A stretch of DNA of 36,092 nucleotides from JADLFV01 sp964471555 (GTDB taxonomy: Bacteria > Planctomycetota > Phycisphaerae > Phycisphaerales > Phycisphaeraceae), in the NCBI GenBank assembly GCA_964471555.1, contig CAYYGM010000027.1, positions 1 through 36,092 of the forward strand, given 5' to 3'. Positions within the stretch are counted from its first letter, which is position 1. Every line of letters begins with the position of its first letter. This document shows positions 25,719 to 33,494 of this stretch, piece after piece. The translations under genes and the position numbers were made by a program. The notes under the pieces were generated by a model. It saw only the letters and a program-made list of their open reading frames with translations. It made no database searches and was not told where the DNA came from.

Positions 25719-26884
25719 TGCTCGGCTGCCAGGATTTCTGCGGCTATTACGACTGGACGTTCAAGCACATCCGCCAGACGTTCGGGCAGGATGCGGTGCA
25801 CCGACTCTGGTCCGAGGCGATTGCCGTCGCTCAGCAGCACTACACAGATGCCGGTCTGGCCAAGGGTCTGCGCGGCCTGTACGAAACCTGGATCGCCACC
25901 GGCGAAGATGAACACTGCGACTGGACCTTCACCCTGGACCAAGAGCGCAACGTCCTGCGTTGGGACATGTACCAATGCCCCAGCAAAGGCCATCTGATCC
26001 AGAACGATCTGTACGCCGACGAGGACTACTGCGATCACTGCATGGGCTGGATTCACACGGTGATGGAGAAGATCGGGGCGGAAGTGACAGGCCACGAGCA
26101 CAACCACTGCGGCCAGTGCTGGGGCGAAATGCGCATCAAAGGCAAACCCGCTCAAACACTGGCCGGCCGCGACGGCGACATCACCGCCGATCCTCGCTGG
26201 CAGCGCGGTTACCTCGACCGCTGGCAGGGTAAAGTCAAACTGCCGCTGCTTCAGGGCAGCTCGAATGACCCGGTGGACGTGCTCGTTCAGTGGTTTGCCG
26301 CGTGCGACACATTGACCGTGCTTGGGCGCGGCCCAAGCGCCAGGGATGAATGGACGCAAAAGCATCTGTCCGGCGCGGTGATCGTGACCGACCCCACCTA
26401 CGTCACGCGCGATGTCTTCGACGGCCAACCACGAGCGGTGCTGATCGGTGATGAACCCAAAGCCCTCGAGCGCGTGGCCGAACGCTTCCTGTCCACGCCG
26501 CCTGCTGAGCGTCCGCTGCTGATGCACATGTATCTGCCGGCCGCACCGATGCACCCGTTTGCCGGTCTCGGCCTGCCGCGCCCCGTGCCGGTGCTGCCGA
26601 TGCTGGTGCGTCACGATCTGTATCGTCACGAGCCGCACGCGCCTTACCCCACCACCGGCGCCTTCGCCCTGCTGCTTGCGGCCGCGCTGGGCAAGCACGT
26701 CACCGTGGCCGGCATCGACCTGTACCAGCACGACTCCGGCCGCGCGTATCTCACCGATCAGCCTCATCACGGCTGGCCCGTCAAGCACAGTGAAGCCTGC
26801 GACCTGCGCCACATCCGCATCGCGCTCGATCGGCTCGGTGATCGGGCTTGCGTTCACCCGCACCTGGCCGGCCGCCTGGCCTGA
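25718..26884 (+). CDS. Cys-motif domain fused to a GT42-like (CstII-like) glycosyltransferase domain
   Basis: A 388-residue soluble protein with two parts. Residues ~1-140 repeat the preceding gene: Cys87 in YQCPSKGHL, Cys105/Cys108 in DYCDHCMG, Cys131/Cys134 in NHCGQCWGEM. Residues ~185-388 resemble the GT42 sialyltransferases of Campylobacter (CstII): LGRGPS at 202-207 (CstII GNGPS, CMP-sialic acid loop), TTGAFALLLAAALGKHVTVA at 312-331 (CstII TSGVYMCAVAIALG), AGIDLYQHD at 331-339 (SGIDFYQNG) and HSEACD at 357-362, where CstII has HSKNTD with catalytic His188. The related MAF/DUF115 family is an alternative. There is no signal peptide. Why a sialyltransferase-like domain sits in a catabolic unit is unknown; it might bind a nucleotide-ulosonate, transfer it, or act as a sensor. 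Confidence 0.75.
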   Translation: MLGCQDFCGYYDWTFKHIRQTFGQDAVHRLWSEAIAVAQQHYTDAGLAKGLRGLYETWIATGEDEHCDWTFTLDQERNVLRWDMYQCPSKGHLIQNDLYADEDYCDHCMGWIHTVMEKIGAEVTGHEHNHCGQCWGEMRIKGKPAQTLAGRDGDITADPRWQRGYLDRWQGKVKLPLLQGSSNDPVDVLVQWFAACDTLTVLGRGPSARDEWTQKHLSGAVIVTDPTYVTRDVFDGQPRAVLIGDEPKALERVAERFLSTPPAERPLLMHMYLPAAPMHPFAGLGLPRPVPVLPMLVRHDLYRHEPHAPYPTTGAFALLLAAALGKHVTVAGIDLYQHDSGRAYLTDQPHHGWPVKHSEACDLRHIRIALDRLGDRACVHPHLAGRLA

Positions 26885-26913
26885 CTCGCATGCCAAACAG
26901 GAATTGATGCACC

Positions 26914-28737
26914 ATGACCGTGATGCTCGCTCGCAAGAAGATGATCCAACTGGTCGTCTGTGTACTGCTGGCCGTGGCGTCAACAGCGCAGGCTGAGCAG
27001 CGATTGGTCGTCGTGGCCTTCGGGGATTCCACCACCGCCCCGCGACTGGTCAGCGGCCGCAAGGTCAAAATCTACACCGATCTGCTGGAAAAAGAGTCCG
27101 TCTGGGGCGAACTGCAAGCCGCGATCGTCAATGCCGGCAAACCCAGCGACACCACCCGCGGCGCACTGGAACGCATGCCATCGGATGTGTTGCGCTTGCA
27201 GCCGCACCTGGTGATCATGCAGTTCGGCATCAATGACTCGGCGGTGGACGTCTGGAAAAAGCCGCCCGCCGATTCGCCGCGCATCAGCCTGGATGAATAC
27301 CACAGCAACCTGCGCAGCATGATCAGCGCCGTGCAGGCCCAAGGCGGCAGCGTGGTGCTGATGACGCCGAACCCAATGTGCTGGACGGACAAACTTAAGC
27401 AACTCTACGGCAAGCCTCCGTATGACGCGCAGGATCCCGATGGCTTCAACATACTGCTGCGCGATTACGCCCAGGCGGTGCGCGACCTGGCCGGTGAATT
27501 GAACCTGCCGCTGGTCGATATCTATGCCGCCTTCGAGCGCTACGATCAGCAGCCCGGCCGGAAGATCGATGATCTGCTGCTGGACGGCATGCACCCCAAC
27601 GACAAAGGCCATCGCCTGGTGTGTGATGAGCTTGCAAAGGTGCTGGCTTCATTGCCCTTGGCCAGGATCGCCGAAGATCAACAGCCGCGCCCGCTGGTGG
27701 CGAGCAACAGCGCGGTGCTGCATCCGGCAGCCACCGACATGCCCGGCCAGCTCATGGGGCCTTTCGTGCGCCTTGGTGACGGCGGCATCCTCACCATCCA
27801 GAACACCAACGCCCTGGTCAGCCGGGACGAAGGAAAAAACTGGAAGGCGTATCCGATGTTCGCCGACCCTGCCGGCTTCCTGATCAGCAACGAACGGGCT
27901 CTGCTGCGCACCGACAGCGGCGTGGTGATCCTCGTCTGCATGAACCTGAAAGAGAAACACTGGACCTGGAGCAACCAACTGCATGATGCCCCGGGTGCTC
28001 GCCTGCCGACCTACGCGGTTCGCAGCCTGGATGAGGGGCGCACCTGGGAGCAGCCGGTGATGATCCAGGTGGATTGGAACGGCGCCATTCGCCGCATGAT
28101 CGAAACGCGCGACGGCAAGGTGGTCGTCTCCTGCACCATCCTGCGTCACGACCCCGGCCACCATGCCGCCCTCAGCTACACCAGTGACGACGACGGAAAA
28201 ACCTGGCAGCGCAGCAACATCATCGACCTCGGCGGCGCGGGCAATCACGGCGGCGTCTGCGAACCCACCATCGCTGAACTGGCTGACGGCAAACTGCTGA
28301 TGCTGATCCGCACCAACTGGATGCAGCAGTGGCGAGCCGAGTCCACCGACGCGGGCCTGCATTGGCATCCCTATGGTCCTGCGGGCATCGCTTCAAGTTG
28401 CGCGCCTGCTCAACTGCATCGCCTGGCCGACGGCCGACTGCTGATGCTGTGGAATCGCCCGTATCCGGAAGGTGAAAACAGCTTCCCGCTGCAGGGCGGC
28501 GATCGCATCTGGTCCGCCACGCCGGTGAGCAATCACCGCGCGGAGTTGTCGCTGGCTGTCTCATCCGATGACGGCGACACCTGGAGCACACCCATCGTCA
28601 TCGCCCGCAAACCCGGAGCGTGGCTGGCGTATCCGTACATCTTTGAAGTTCAGCCCGGACAACTGTGGATCACCACCATGCAGGGCGAACTGCGGATATC
28701 GCTGGACCTGGCTGCCCTGTCGGCCGACCGCCACTGA
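26914..28737 (+). CDS. SGNH esterase-sialidase fusion, secreted
   Basis: A 607-residue exported protein with a signal peptide (MIQLVVCVLLAVASTAQAEQ). Residues ~30-245 are an SGNH/GDSL hydrolase: Ser39 in AFGDSTT, Gly75 in NAGKPSDTT, Asn107 in QFGINDS, and Asp224/His227 in LDGMHPNDKGH. Residues ~265-607 are a BNR/sialidase-type propeller with RSLDEGRTW, YTSDDDGKTW and VSSDDGDTW boxes and EPTIAELADGKLLMLIRTNW (Glu and Arg of the core); no Y/F-R-I-P motif is seen. Sialate O-acetylesterases of this fold deacetylate sialic acids so that sialidases can act, so the fusion would couple both steps in one enzyme. It is the last gene of the 23697-28737 unit and ends two bases from the convergent kinase gene. 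Confidence 0.87.
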   Translation: MTVMLARKKMIQLVVCVLLAVASTAQAEQRLVVVAFGDSTTAPRLVSGRKVKIYTDLLEKESVWGELQAAIVNAGKPSDTTRGALERMPSDVLRLQPHLVIMQFGINDSAVDVWKKPPADSPRISLDEYHSNLRSMISAVQAQGGSVVLMTPNPMCWTDKLKQLYGKPPYDAQDPDGFNILLRDYAQAVRDLAGELNLPLVDIYAAFERYDQQPGRKIDDLLLDGMHPNDKGHRLVCDELAKVLASLPLARIAEDQQPRPLVASNSAVLHPAATDMPGQLMGPFVRLGDGGILTIQNTNALVSRDEGKNWKAYPMFADPAGFLISNERALLRTDSGVVILVCMNLKEKHWTWSNQLHDAPGARLPTYAVRSLDEGRTWEQPVMIQVDWNGAIRRMIETRDGKVVVSCTILRHDPGHHAALSYTSDDDGKTWQRSNIIDLGGAGNHGGVCEPTIAELADGKLLMLIRTNWMQQWRAESTDAGLHWHPYGPAGIASSCAPAQLHRLADGRLLMLWNRPYPEGENSFPLQGGDRIWSATPVSNHRAELSLAVSSDDGDTWSTPIVIARKPGAWLAYPYIFEVQPGQLWITTMQGELRISLDLAALSADRH

Positions 28738-28739
28738 AC

Positions 28740-29840
28740 TCAGCGCACGACGCGCCCGCTGGCCGAGCCGCCGACCAGTCGTTCGACTTCGCTGCGCGTG
28801 ACGTAGTTGAAGTCGCCCTTGATCGAGTGGGCCAGGCAGGAGGAAGCGACGGCAAAGCGCACCGCCTGGGCCGGCTCGCGCCACTTTTCATCGTTGAGGG
28901 CGAAGATCAGGCCCGCGGCAAACGAATCCCCGCCGCCCACGCGGTCCACGATGTCCGTGATCGGATACGGTGCGTACGCGCCCTTGGCATCGCACGGGGC
29001 CATGTGCGCGGTGTCAGCCTTGGCGTCGTACAGCATCGCGCCCCACAGGTTGTGATCGGCCGAGATGCTCTGCCGCAGCGTGATGGCCGCCAGCTTGATG
29101 TTGGCAAACTGACTGCACACCCCGCGGGCCACCTGCGGATAACGATCCACCGCCAGCTTGCCCTGATCGATGTTGCTGCCTTCCGCTTTCACGCCCAGCA
29201 CGTCGGCGCAATCCTCCTCGTTGGCGATCAACACATCCACGTGCACCAGCAGCTTGCGCATGACCTGCTCGGCCAGATCGCGCGGCTTCTGATTCTCGGC
29301 GTGCCAGCCCCACAGCTTCTTGCGGAAGTTCAGATCACAGGAGACGGTCAAACCCGCCTGCTTCGCTGCACCAGCCGCCTGAATCGCCGCCTCCGCAGCC
29401 TTCGCGGAAACCGCCGGCGTGATGCCCGAAACGTGAAACCAGCCCGCGCCTTTGAAAATCTTCGCCCAGTCGTAACTGTCCGGCTCCGCCACCGCCACGG
29501 CCGCGCCTTCACGATCGTACACCACCTGGCTCGGCCGCTGATTAGCGCCGGTCTCCACGAAATAGAGCCCCAGCCTGCCGCGCTTGCTGCGCTGCACGTG
29601 GCCTGTCTCGACGCCCAACGAACGCAGATCCCCGATGCAGGCATCGGTCAGCACGTTGTCCGGCAAGGTCGTCACAAACGATGCGCTGCCGCCCAGCATG
29701 CAGATCGAAGCCGCCACGTTGGCCTCCGAGCCGCCGAAGGTCACTTCCAATGTGCCCGGCATCACCTGCCGCAGACGCAGATGTCCCGGCGGCATGAAGC
29801 GGGCCATGATCTCACCGAACGTTACGACTGTCTTACTCAT
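28740..29840 (-). CDS. kdgK: PfkB family sugar kinase, 2-keto-3-deoxygluconate kinase type
   Basis: ATP-dependent phosphorylation of a 2-keto-3-deoxy sugar acid or similar keto acid in the cytoplasm. The start at 29840 has GAAGGAAGG close upstream; an upstream extension to 29882 is not supported. The 366-residue protein has VTFGEIMARF at the N-terminus, the substrate motif TFGGSEANVAASICMLG, and the ATP/anion-hole motif DRVGGGDSFAAGL with catalytic Asp305. The C-terminal HSIKGDFNYVTRSEVERLVG and SGRVVR ending is characteristic of KdgK proteins. It is 45 bases downstream of TctA and would be the last gene of that - strand directon. Sialic acid pathways use ROK-type NanK instead, so this kinase argues for a deoxy-keto-sugar-acid route. 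Confidence 0.88.
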   Translation of the reverse strand: MSKTVVTFGEIMARFMPPGHLRLRQVMPGTLEVTFGGSEANVAASICMLGGSASFVTTLPDNVLTDACIGDLRSLGVETGHVQRSKRGRLGLYFVETGANQRPSQVVYDREGAAVAVAEPDSYDWAKIFKGAGWFHVSGITPAVSAKAAEAAIQAAGAAKQAGLTVSCDLNFRKKLWGWHAENQKPRDLAEQVMRKLLVHVDVLIANEEDCADVLGVKAEGSNIDQGKLAVDRYPQVARGVCSQFANIKLAAITLRQSISADHNLWGAMLYDAKADTAHMAPCDAKGAYAPYPITDIVDRVGGGDSFAAGLIFALNDEKWREPAQAVRFAVASSCLAHSIKGDFNYVTRSEVERLVGGSASGRVVR

Positions 29841-29885
29841 ACAACCTTCCTTCGCTGTTTGATCAAAGGCTTCCGCATCCACTGG

Positions 29886-31388
29886 TTACTTACCGCGTGC
29901 CATCGCTCGCCGCAACAGCGGCCAAAGCCAGATGGCTGCGAACACCAGCGCCAGCACCGCTGAGCCCGGCCGATCCACAAAGCCCAGCAGCGAACCATCC
30001 GAACCGCTGAGCGTCTGAATGAAGCGCTCCTCCAGCGGCCCGCCCAGGATGATGCCCAGCACCACCGGGGCCAGCGGAATACTGAATCGCTCATACACAA
30101 AACCCAGCGCACCCAACACCAGCATCACCGCCACGTCAAAATAGCTGCCGTTGATCGCATAGGAACCGACCACACAGAACACCGCGATCAGCGGCATCAG
30201 CACCCGTTGCGGCACGCGCACCACCCACCCGCCGCACCAGATGGCTGCCAGTCCCACCGGGATCAACACCAGACTGGCCGCCACGAACAGCAGGTAAATG
30301 CCGTACACCAGCGGCGCCTGCTCAGCGAAGATGCTGGGGCCGGGCGTGATGTTCTTCATCATCAACACGCCGATGACGATGGCGGTCACCGAATCACCGG
30401 GGATGCCGAACACCAGGGCGGGAATCCACGCCCCCGCCAGCGAAGCGGATTTCGCCACCGCCGCATCGCAGATCATGTTGGTGTCGCGCTGCTCTTTGCT
30501 CTGGGATGCAGCCCGCTTGCCCCGCCCGCTGGACGCCATCGCCACCCACGCCCCCATGTCCGCACCGGCGCCCGGCAGCATACCGACACCCGCGCCGATC
30601 ATGCCGCTGCGCACCGCGTCGCGCTTGCGTTTCAACAAGCTTGAGATTCGCAGCAGGCCGTTGCCGTCACCTGCTGCGGCGCCAGTGGCGGCGGCGCTTT
30701 GTTCGTCGCGTTTGCCGCCGACCAGGTTGTTGAGCACTTCAGATAGACCGAACAACCCGATCATGGCGGGAATGAAGCCCACGCCCTGGGCCAGTTCAGG
30801 CCGGCCGAAGGTGAATCGCGCCTGCCCGTGCACCGCGCTGAGTCCCACCGTGGACAGCGCCACGCCCGTCAGCAATGCCAGCACCGCCACGCCCGGCCGA
30901 TCTTTTGCCACCAGCACCGCGCAGCACAATCCCAGCAGGTACAACCAGAAATACTCCGCCACACTGAACCACTTTGCGACATAGGCCAGTTGATGTCCGA
31001 TGACAATCAGCACCGCCGCGCCCAGAATGCTGCCCACCACGCTGCAGGCCAGCATCAGCGAAAGCAACCGCCGCGCTCCATGCGCCCGGCCGAGTTGATA
31101 CGCCTCGCTGGCGAACGCCGCCGAGGCCGGCGTGCCCGGGATGCGCAGCAGCACCGCAGGAATGTCGCCGGCAAAAATCGCGCAGGCCACCATCGTCACC
31201 ATGCCCGCCATCGCCGCCACCGGATCCAGCCAGTACGCCATGGGCACGAACAGGGCCACCGCCATGGTGGCGGTCAATCCCGGTATCGCGCCCACGAACG
31301 TGCCGAACAGCGCCGCCGCCACGATCACCAGCCACACCTGGCCGTCCAGAAACACCTGCTGCGCAGCTTGTGCGAGATGTTCGATCAT
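29886..31388 (-). CDS. tctA: Tripartite tricarboxylate transporter, large permease TctA
   Basis: A 500-residue inner-membrane protein with about 12 hydrophobic helices, forming the transport channel of a TTT system. The family motifs are present: FGTFVGAIPGLTATMAVALF near the N-terminus and GIPGDSVTAIVIGVLMM in the centre, with GAGVGMLPGAGADMGAWVAM as the second pseudo-repeat loop and LAPVVLGIILGGPLEERF near the end. The start lies four bases after the stop of the TctC-TctB fusion, so they are coupled. TTT systems take up citrate, tricarboxylates and other carboxylic acids; here a keto-sugar acid or ulosonic acid is likely, from context only. Confidence 0.92.
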   Translation of the reverse strand: MIEHLAQAAQQVFLDGQVWLVIVAAALFGTFVGAIPGLTATMAVALFVPMAYWLDPVAAMAGMVTMVACAIFAGDIPAVLLRIPGTPASAAFASEAYQLGRAHGARRLLSLMLACSVVGSILGAAVLIVIGHQLAYVAKWFSVAEYFWLYLLGLCCAVLVAKDRPGVAVLALLTGVALSTVGLSAVHGQARFTFGRPELAQGVGFIPAMIGLFGLSEVLNNLVGGKRDEQSAAATGAAAGDGNGLLRISSLLKRKRDAVRSGMIGAGVGMLPGAGADMGAWVAMASSGRGKRAASQSKEQRDTNMICDAAVAKSASLAGAWIPALVFGIPGDSVTAIVIGVLMMKNITPGPSIFAEQAPLVYGIYLLFVAASLVLIPVGLAAIWCGGWVVRVPQRVLMPLIAVFCVVGSYAINGSYFDVAVMLVLGALGFVYERFSIPLAPVVLGIILGGPLEERFIQTLSGSDGSLLGFVDRPGSAVLALVFAAIWLWPLLRRAMARGK

Positions 31389-31392
31389 GCCA

Positions 31393-32733
31393 TCACCACC
31401 CTAACCATCCCCACGGCAGCGGCACGCGCAGAAAGACCGCGAACGCCTGGTACGTGATCGCCGACGCCGCCGCCGCGACAAGCAATGCCGTGTGCCAGCG
31501 CACGCGCAACAGGCTCAACCCCACCGCCAGCGCGATGGCGCTGCTGAGCACAAACCCCATCCATTCCCAGACCAGCACGTACACGATGATGAACCCCAGA
31601 GCCGCCCCCGCCTTCAGCAGCTCGGGCCCGGTCAACCGACGTTGTCCATCGCTGCCGCGCAGCTCGCCGCGCCACCACACAGCCGCGATCGTCAGCAGCA
31701 GACCGATGCCGATCAACGTCGGGAAAAACATCACACCGATGCGCTGCCGCGACACCGCACTGAAGCTCGGGCCCTTGAGCACATTGCCCAGGCGCTCGTC
31801 GTTCAGTTCCAGCATCTTTTCAAACTGGGCGCTGTCAGCGATCACCGCCACAAAGCCCGCTTCCTGCATGAACTTGCTGAAGGCCGGGGCTGCGGTGACG
31901 CGCTGCATCGCTTCGGTCAGCTTCTGCACGCGATCGGCCGGCACATCCTTGGGCAGCATCAATCCACGCCAGGTGCCCATCGACCAGTCCACGCCCTGCT
32001 CGCGCAACGTCGGCACCCCCGGAAAACCTTCAACCCGCTGGTCGCTCATCACCGCCAGGGCCCGGATCATGCCGCCATCCAGCAGCGACCGCGCCTCGGG
32101 CAGCGAACAACAGACCACATCCAGCCGCCCTGCGATCATCTCCTGCAACGACGGCGTCGCGCCGTTGATCGACACCCAGATCAGATGGTCCGGCGGAATC
32201 TTCTGGACATCGAGCCAACCCGCCACGCTCAAGTGCCAGATGCCGCCGAACGCAGTGCCCGAGGCCCGCATCTTGCGCGGATTGTCACGGATCGCCTGCG
32301 CCAGCTCGTCCGCACTCTGCCACGGCGCATCGCTGCGCACAAACAGGGCCGCATCATCACGGTTGATCTGCATCACCGGCTCAAAGTCGCGGTACGTGAT
32401 GCTGGTCAGCTCGCGCCAGTGCAGGATGTTCAACTCGGCCGTCGCCAGCGTCATCGTGTAGCCATCCGCCCGGGCCAGCGCCCCGCGCATGTGCCCCGCC
32501 ACTCCGCCGCCGCCGGTGGCGTTGACCACGTTGATCGGCACCCCCAGTTCACCTTCCAACTGCACCCCGATCTGCCGTGCTAACCGATCCGTCCCGCCAC
32601 CCGCCGCCCAGGGACAGATCAAGGTGATCGGCCGCGATGGATACTCCGCCCCGCGATCGCACCCCCCTAAGCCACCGACCACAGCCCCGGCCAACAGCAG
32701 GATCAGCAGCAGATTGAACCGAAGTCTTGGCAT
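31393..32733 (-). CDS. TctC-TctB fusion: lipoprotein solute receptor joined to small TTT permease
   Basis: A 446-residue protein. ATG 32733 gives a lipoprotein signal, MPRLRFNLLLILLLAGAVVG then GLGGC with Cys25 as the lipidation site; a longer frame to 32796 spoils it. Residues ~28-305 are a TctC/Bug-type binding protein: YPSRPITLICPWAAGGGTDR, NVVNATGGGGVAGHM and TFRGLML-like TWRGLMLPKDVPADRVQKL. Residues ~315-446 have the TctB pattern of four helices (FFPTLIGIGLLLTIAAVWW, AALGFIIVYVLVWEWMGFVL, and two more ending RVPLPWGWLGW). TctC and TctB are usually separate; the fusion permanently tethers the receptor to the membrane part. The promoter at 32741-32768 predicts a leaderless message starting at this ATG. 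Confidence 0.88.
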   Translation of the reverse strand: MPRLRFNLLLILLLAGAVVGGLGGCDRGAEYPSRPITLICPWAAGGGTDRLARQIGVQLEGELGVPINVVNATGGGGVAGHMRGALARADGYTMTLATAELNILHWRELTSITYRDFEPVMQINRDDAALFVRSDAPWQSADELAQAIRDNPRKMRASGTAFGGIWHLSVAGWLDVQKIPPDHLIWVSINGATPSLQEMIAGRLDVVCCSLPEARSLLDGGMIRALAVMSDQRVEGFPGVPTLREQGVDWSMGTWRGLMLPKDVPADRVQKLTEAMQRVTAAPAFSKFMQEAGFVAVIADSAQFEKMLELNDERLGNVLKGPSFSAVSRQRIGVMFFPTLIGIGLLLTIAAVWWRGELRGSDGQRRLTGPELLKAGAALGFIIVYVLVWEWMGFVLSSAIALAVGLSLLRVRWHTALLVAAAASAITYQAFAVFLRVPLPWGWLGW

Positions 32734-32740
32734 TCCAAAT

Positions 32741-32768
32741 ATGATAACTTGTGTACCAGAAATGACAA
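32741..32768 (-). promoter_or_regulatory. Promoter of the TTT transporter genes
   Basis: On the - strand: TTGTCA (32768-32763), a 16-base spacer and TATCAT (32746-32741), each one base from consensus. The ATG at 32733 starts seven bases after the -10, suggesting leaderless translation. The transporter and kinase can thus be expressed apart from the sulfatase genes upstream. Confidence 0.55.
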
Positions 32769-32874
32769 CCCTCGGTTCACCCCCGGGTCCGGCCACAAAT
32801 CTGCTCAGTCAATTCGGCTGGATTGTTTGTTAACCATTGAGTAGATTGAACTTTTAAATCGTGCGAACGTCCGA

Positions 32875-33477
32875 TCAACCCTCGCCTGCATAGCCCACCG
32901 GCACGATCAGCAACGGTAACTGCGACTGCGGAATCTGCAACGCATCCCGGAGTTGGTCCGCCTTGAATGCGCCCACCACGCACGTGCCCATGCCCAGGGC
33001 CACCGCCTGCAGCAGCAGGTTCTGCGCCGCGTGCCCCACTTCCATGTCCACGAACAGCCGGCTGTTGGGGCCGTACTTGTCCGTCACCCGCTGCGGCACC
33101 GCACAGAATACCGCCAGCCACGATGCCTGACTCACCCACATCTGCTCCAGTGATATTTTGGCAACCTGTTGGCGCAGATCCCCGTCCAGCCGCTTGCTCA
33201 GAGCGTGATCAGCCGGTGCGTAGTGATACACCCCCGCCTCCAAGCCGTTGATCGCGCCCACCACCGCGTACATCTCTAACGGATACAGCGCTCCAGCCGA
33301 GGGCGCCGTGCGATGGCCCTCCTGGTCACTGCAACCCTGTACTGACCAGAGCAACTGCCCCAGATCCTCCAACGACACCGGCTTGTCGCGGTAGCTTCGC
33401 ACCGAACGGCGAACCGACAAAGCCTGTTCCAGAGACATCGAACCGCCAGTCCTGGGCGCGGGTAGCTTCACGATCAT
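32875..33477 (-). CDS. SagB-type FMN nitroreductase family protein
   Basis: A 200-residue flavin oxidoreductase of the SagB/ThcOx nitroreductase group. The sequence has ALSVRRSVRSYRDKPVSLED (FMN-binding arginines), TAPSAGALYPLEMYAVVG, VDMEVGHAAQNLLLQAVALG and MGTCVVGAFK. I chose ATG 33477 because proteins of this group begin M-I-K-L-P, here MIVKLPAPRTGGSMSLEQ, and GGGAG lies upstream; ATG 33498, which overlaps the sulfatase stop by four bases, is the alternative. SagB-type proteins are oxidases in peptide modification, but many stand-alone members have unknown substrates. It follows the sulfatase closely and probably shares its transcript. No peptide-modification partner is seen. Confidence 0.88.
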   Translation of the reverse strand: MIVKLPAPRTGGSMSLEQALSVRRSVRSYRDKPVSLEDLGQLLWSVQGCSDQEGHRTAPSAGALYPLEMYAVVGAINGLEAGVYHYAPADHALSKRLDGDLRQQVAKISLEQMWVSQASWLAVFCAVPQRVTDKYGPNSRLFVDMEVGHAAQNLLLQAVALGMGTCVVGAFKADQLRDALQIPQSQLPLLIVPVGYAGEG

Positions 33478-33494
33478 CTCGACTTGTTCTCCCT

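Noticed and set aside
28665..29963. A 432-codon open frame on the + strand
   Set aside because: It is antisense to the well-supported KDG-type kinase and shows no domain.
32875..33477. Part of a thiazole/oxazole peptide modification cluster because of SagB similarity
   Set aside because: No YcaO, SagC-type or precursor peptide gene is seen near it.
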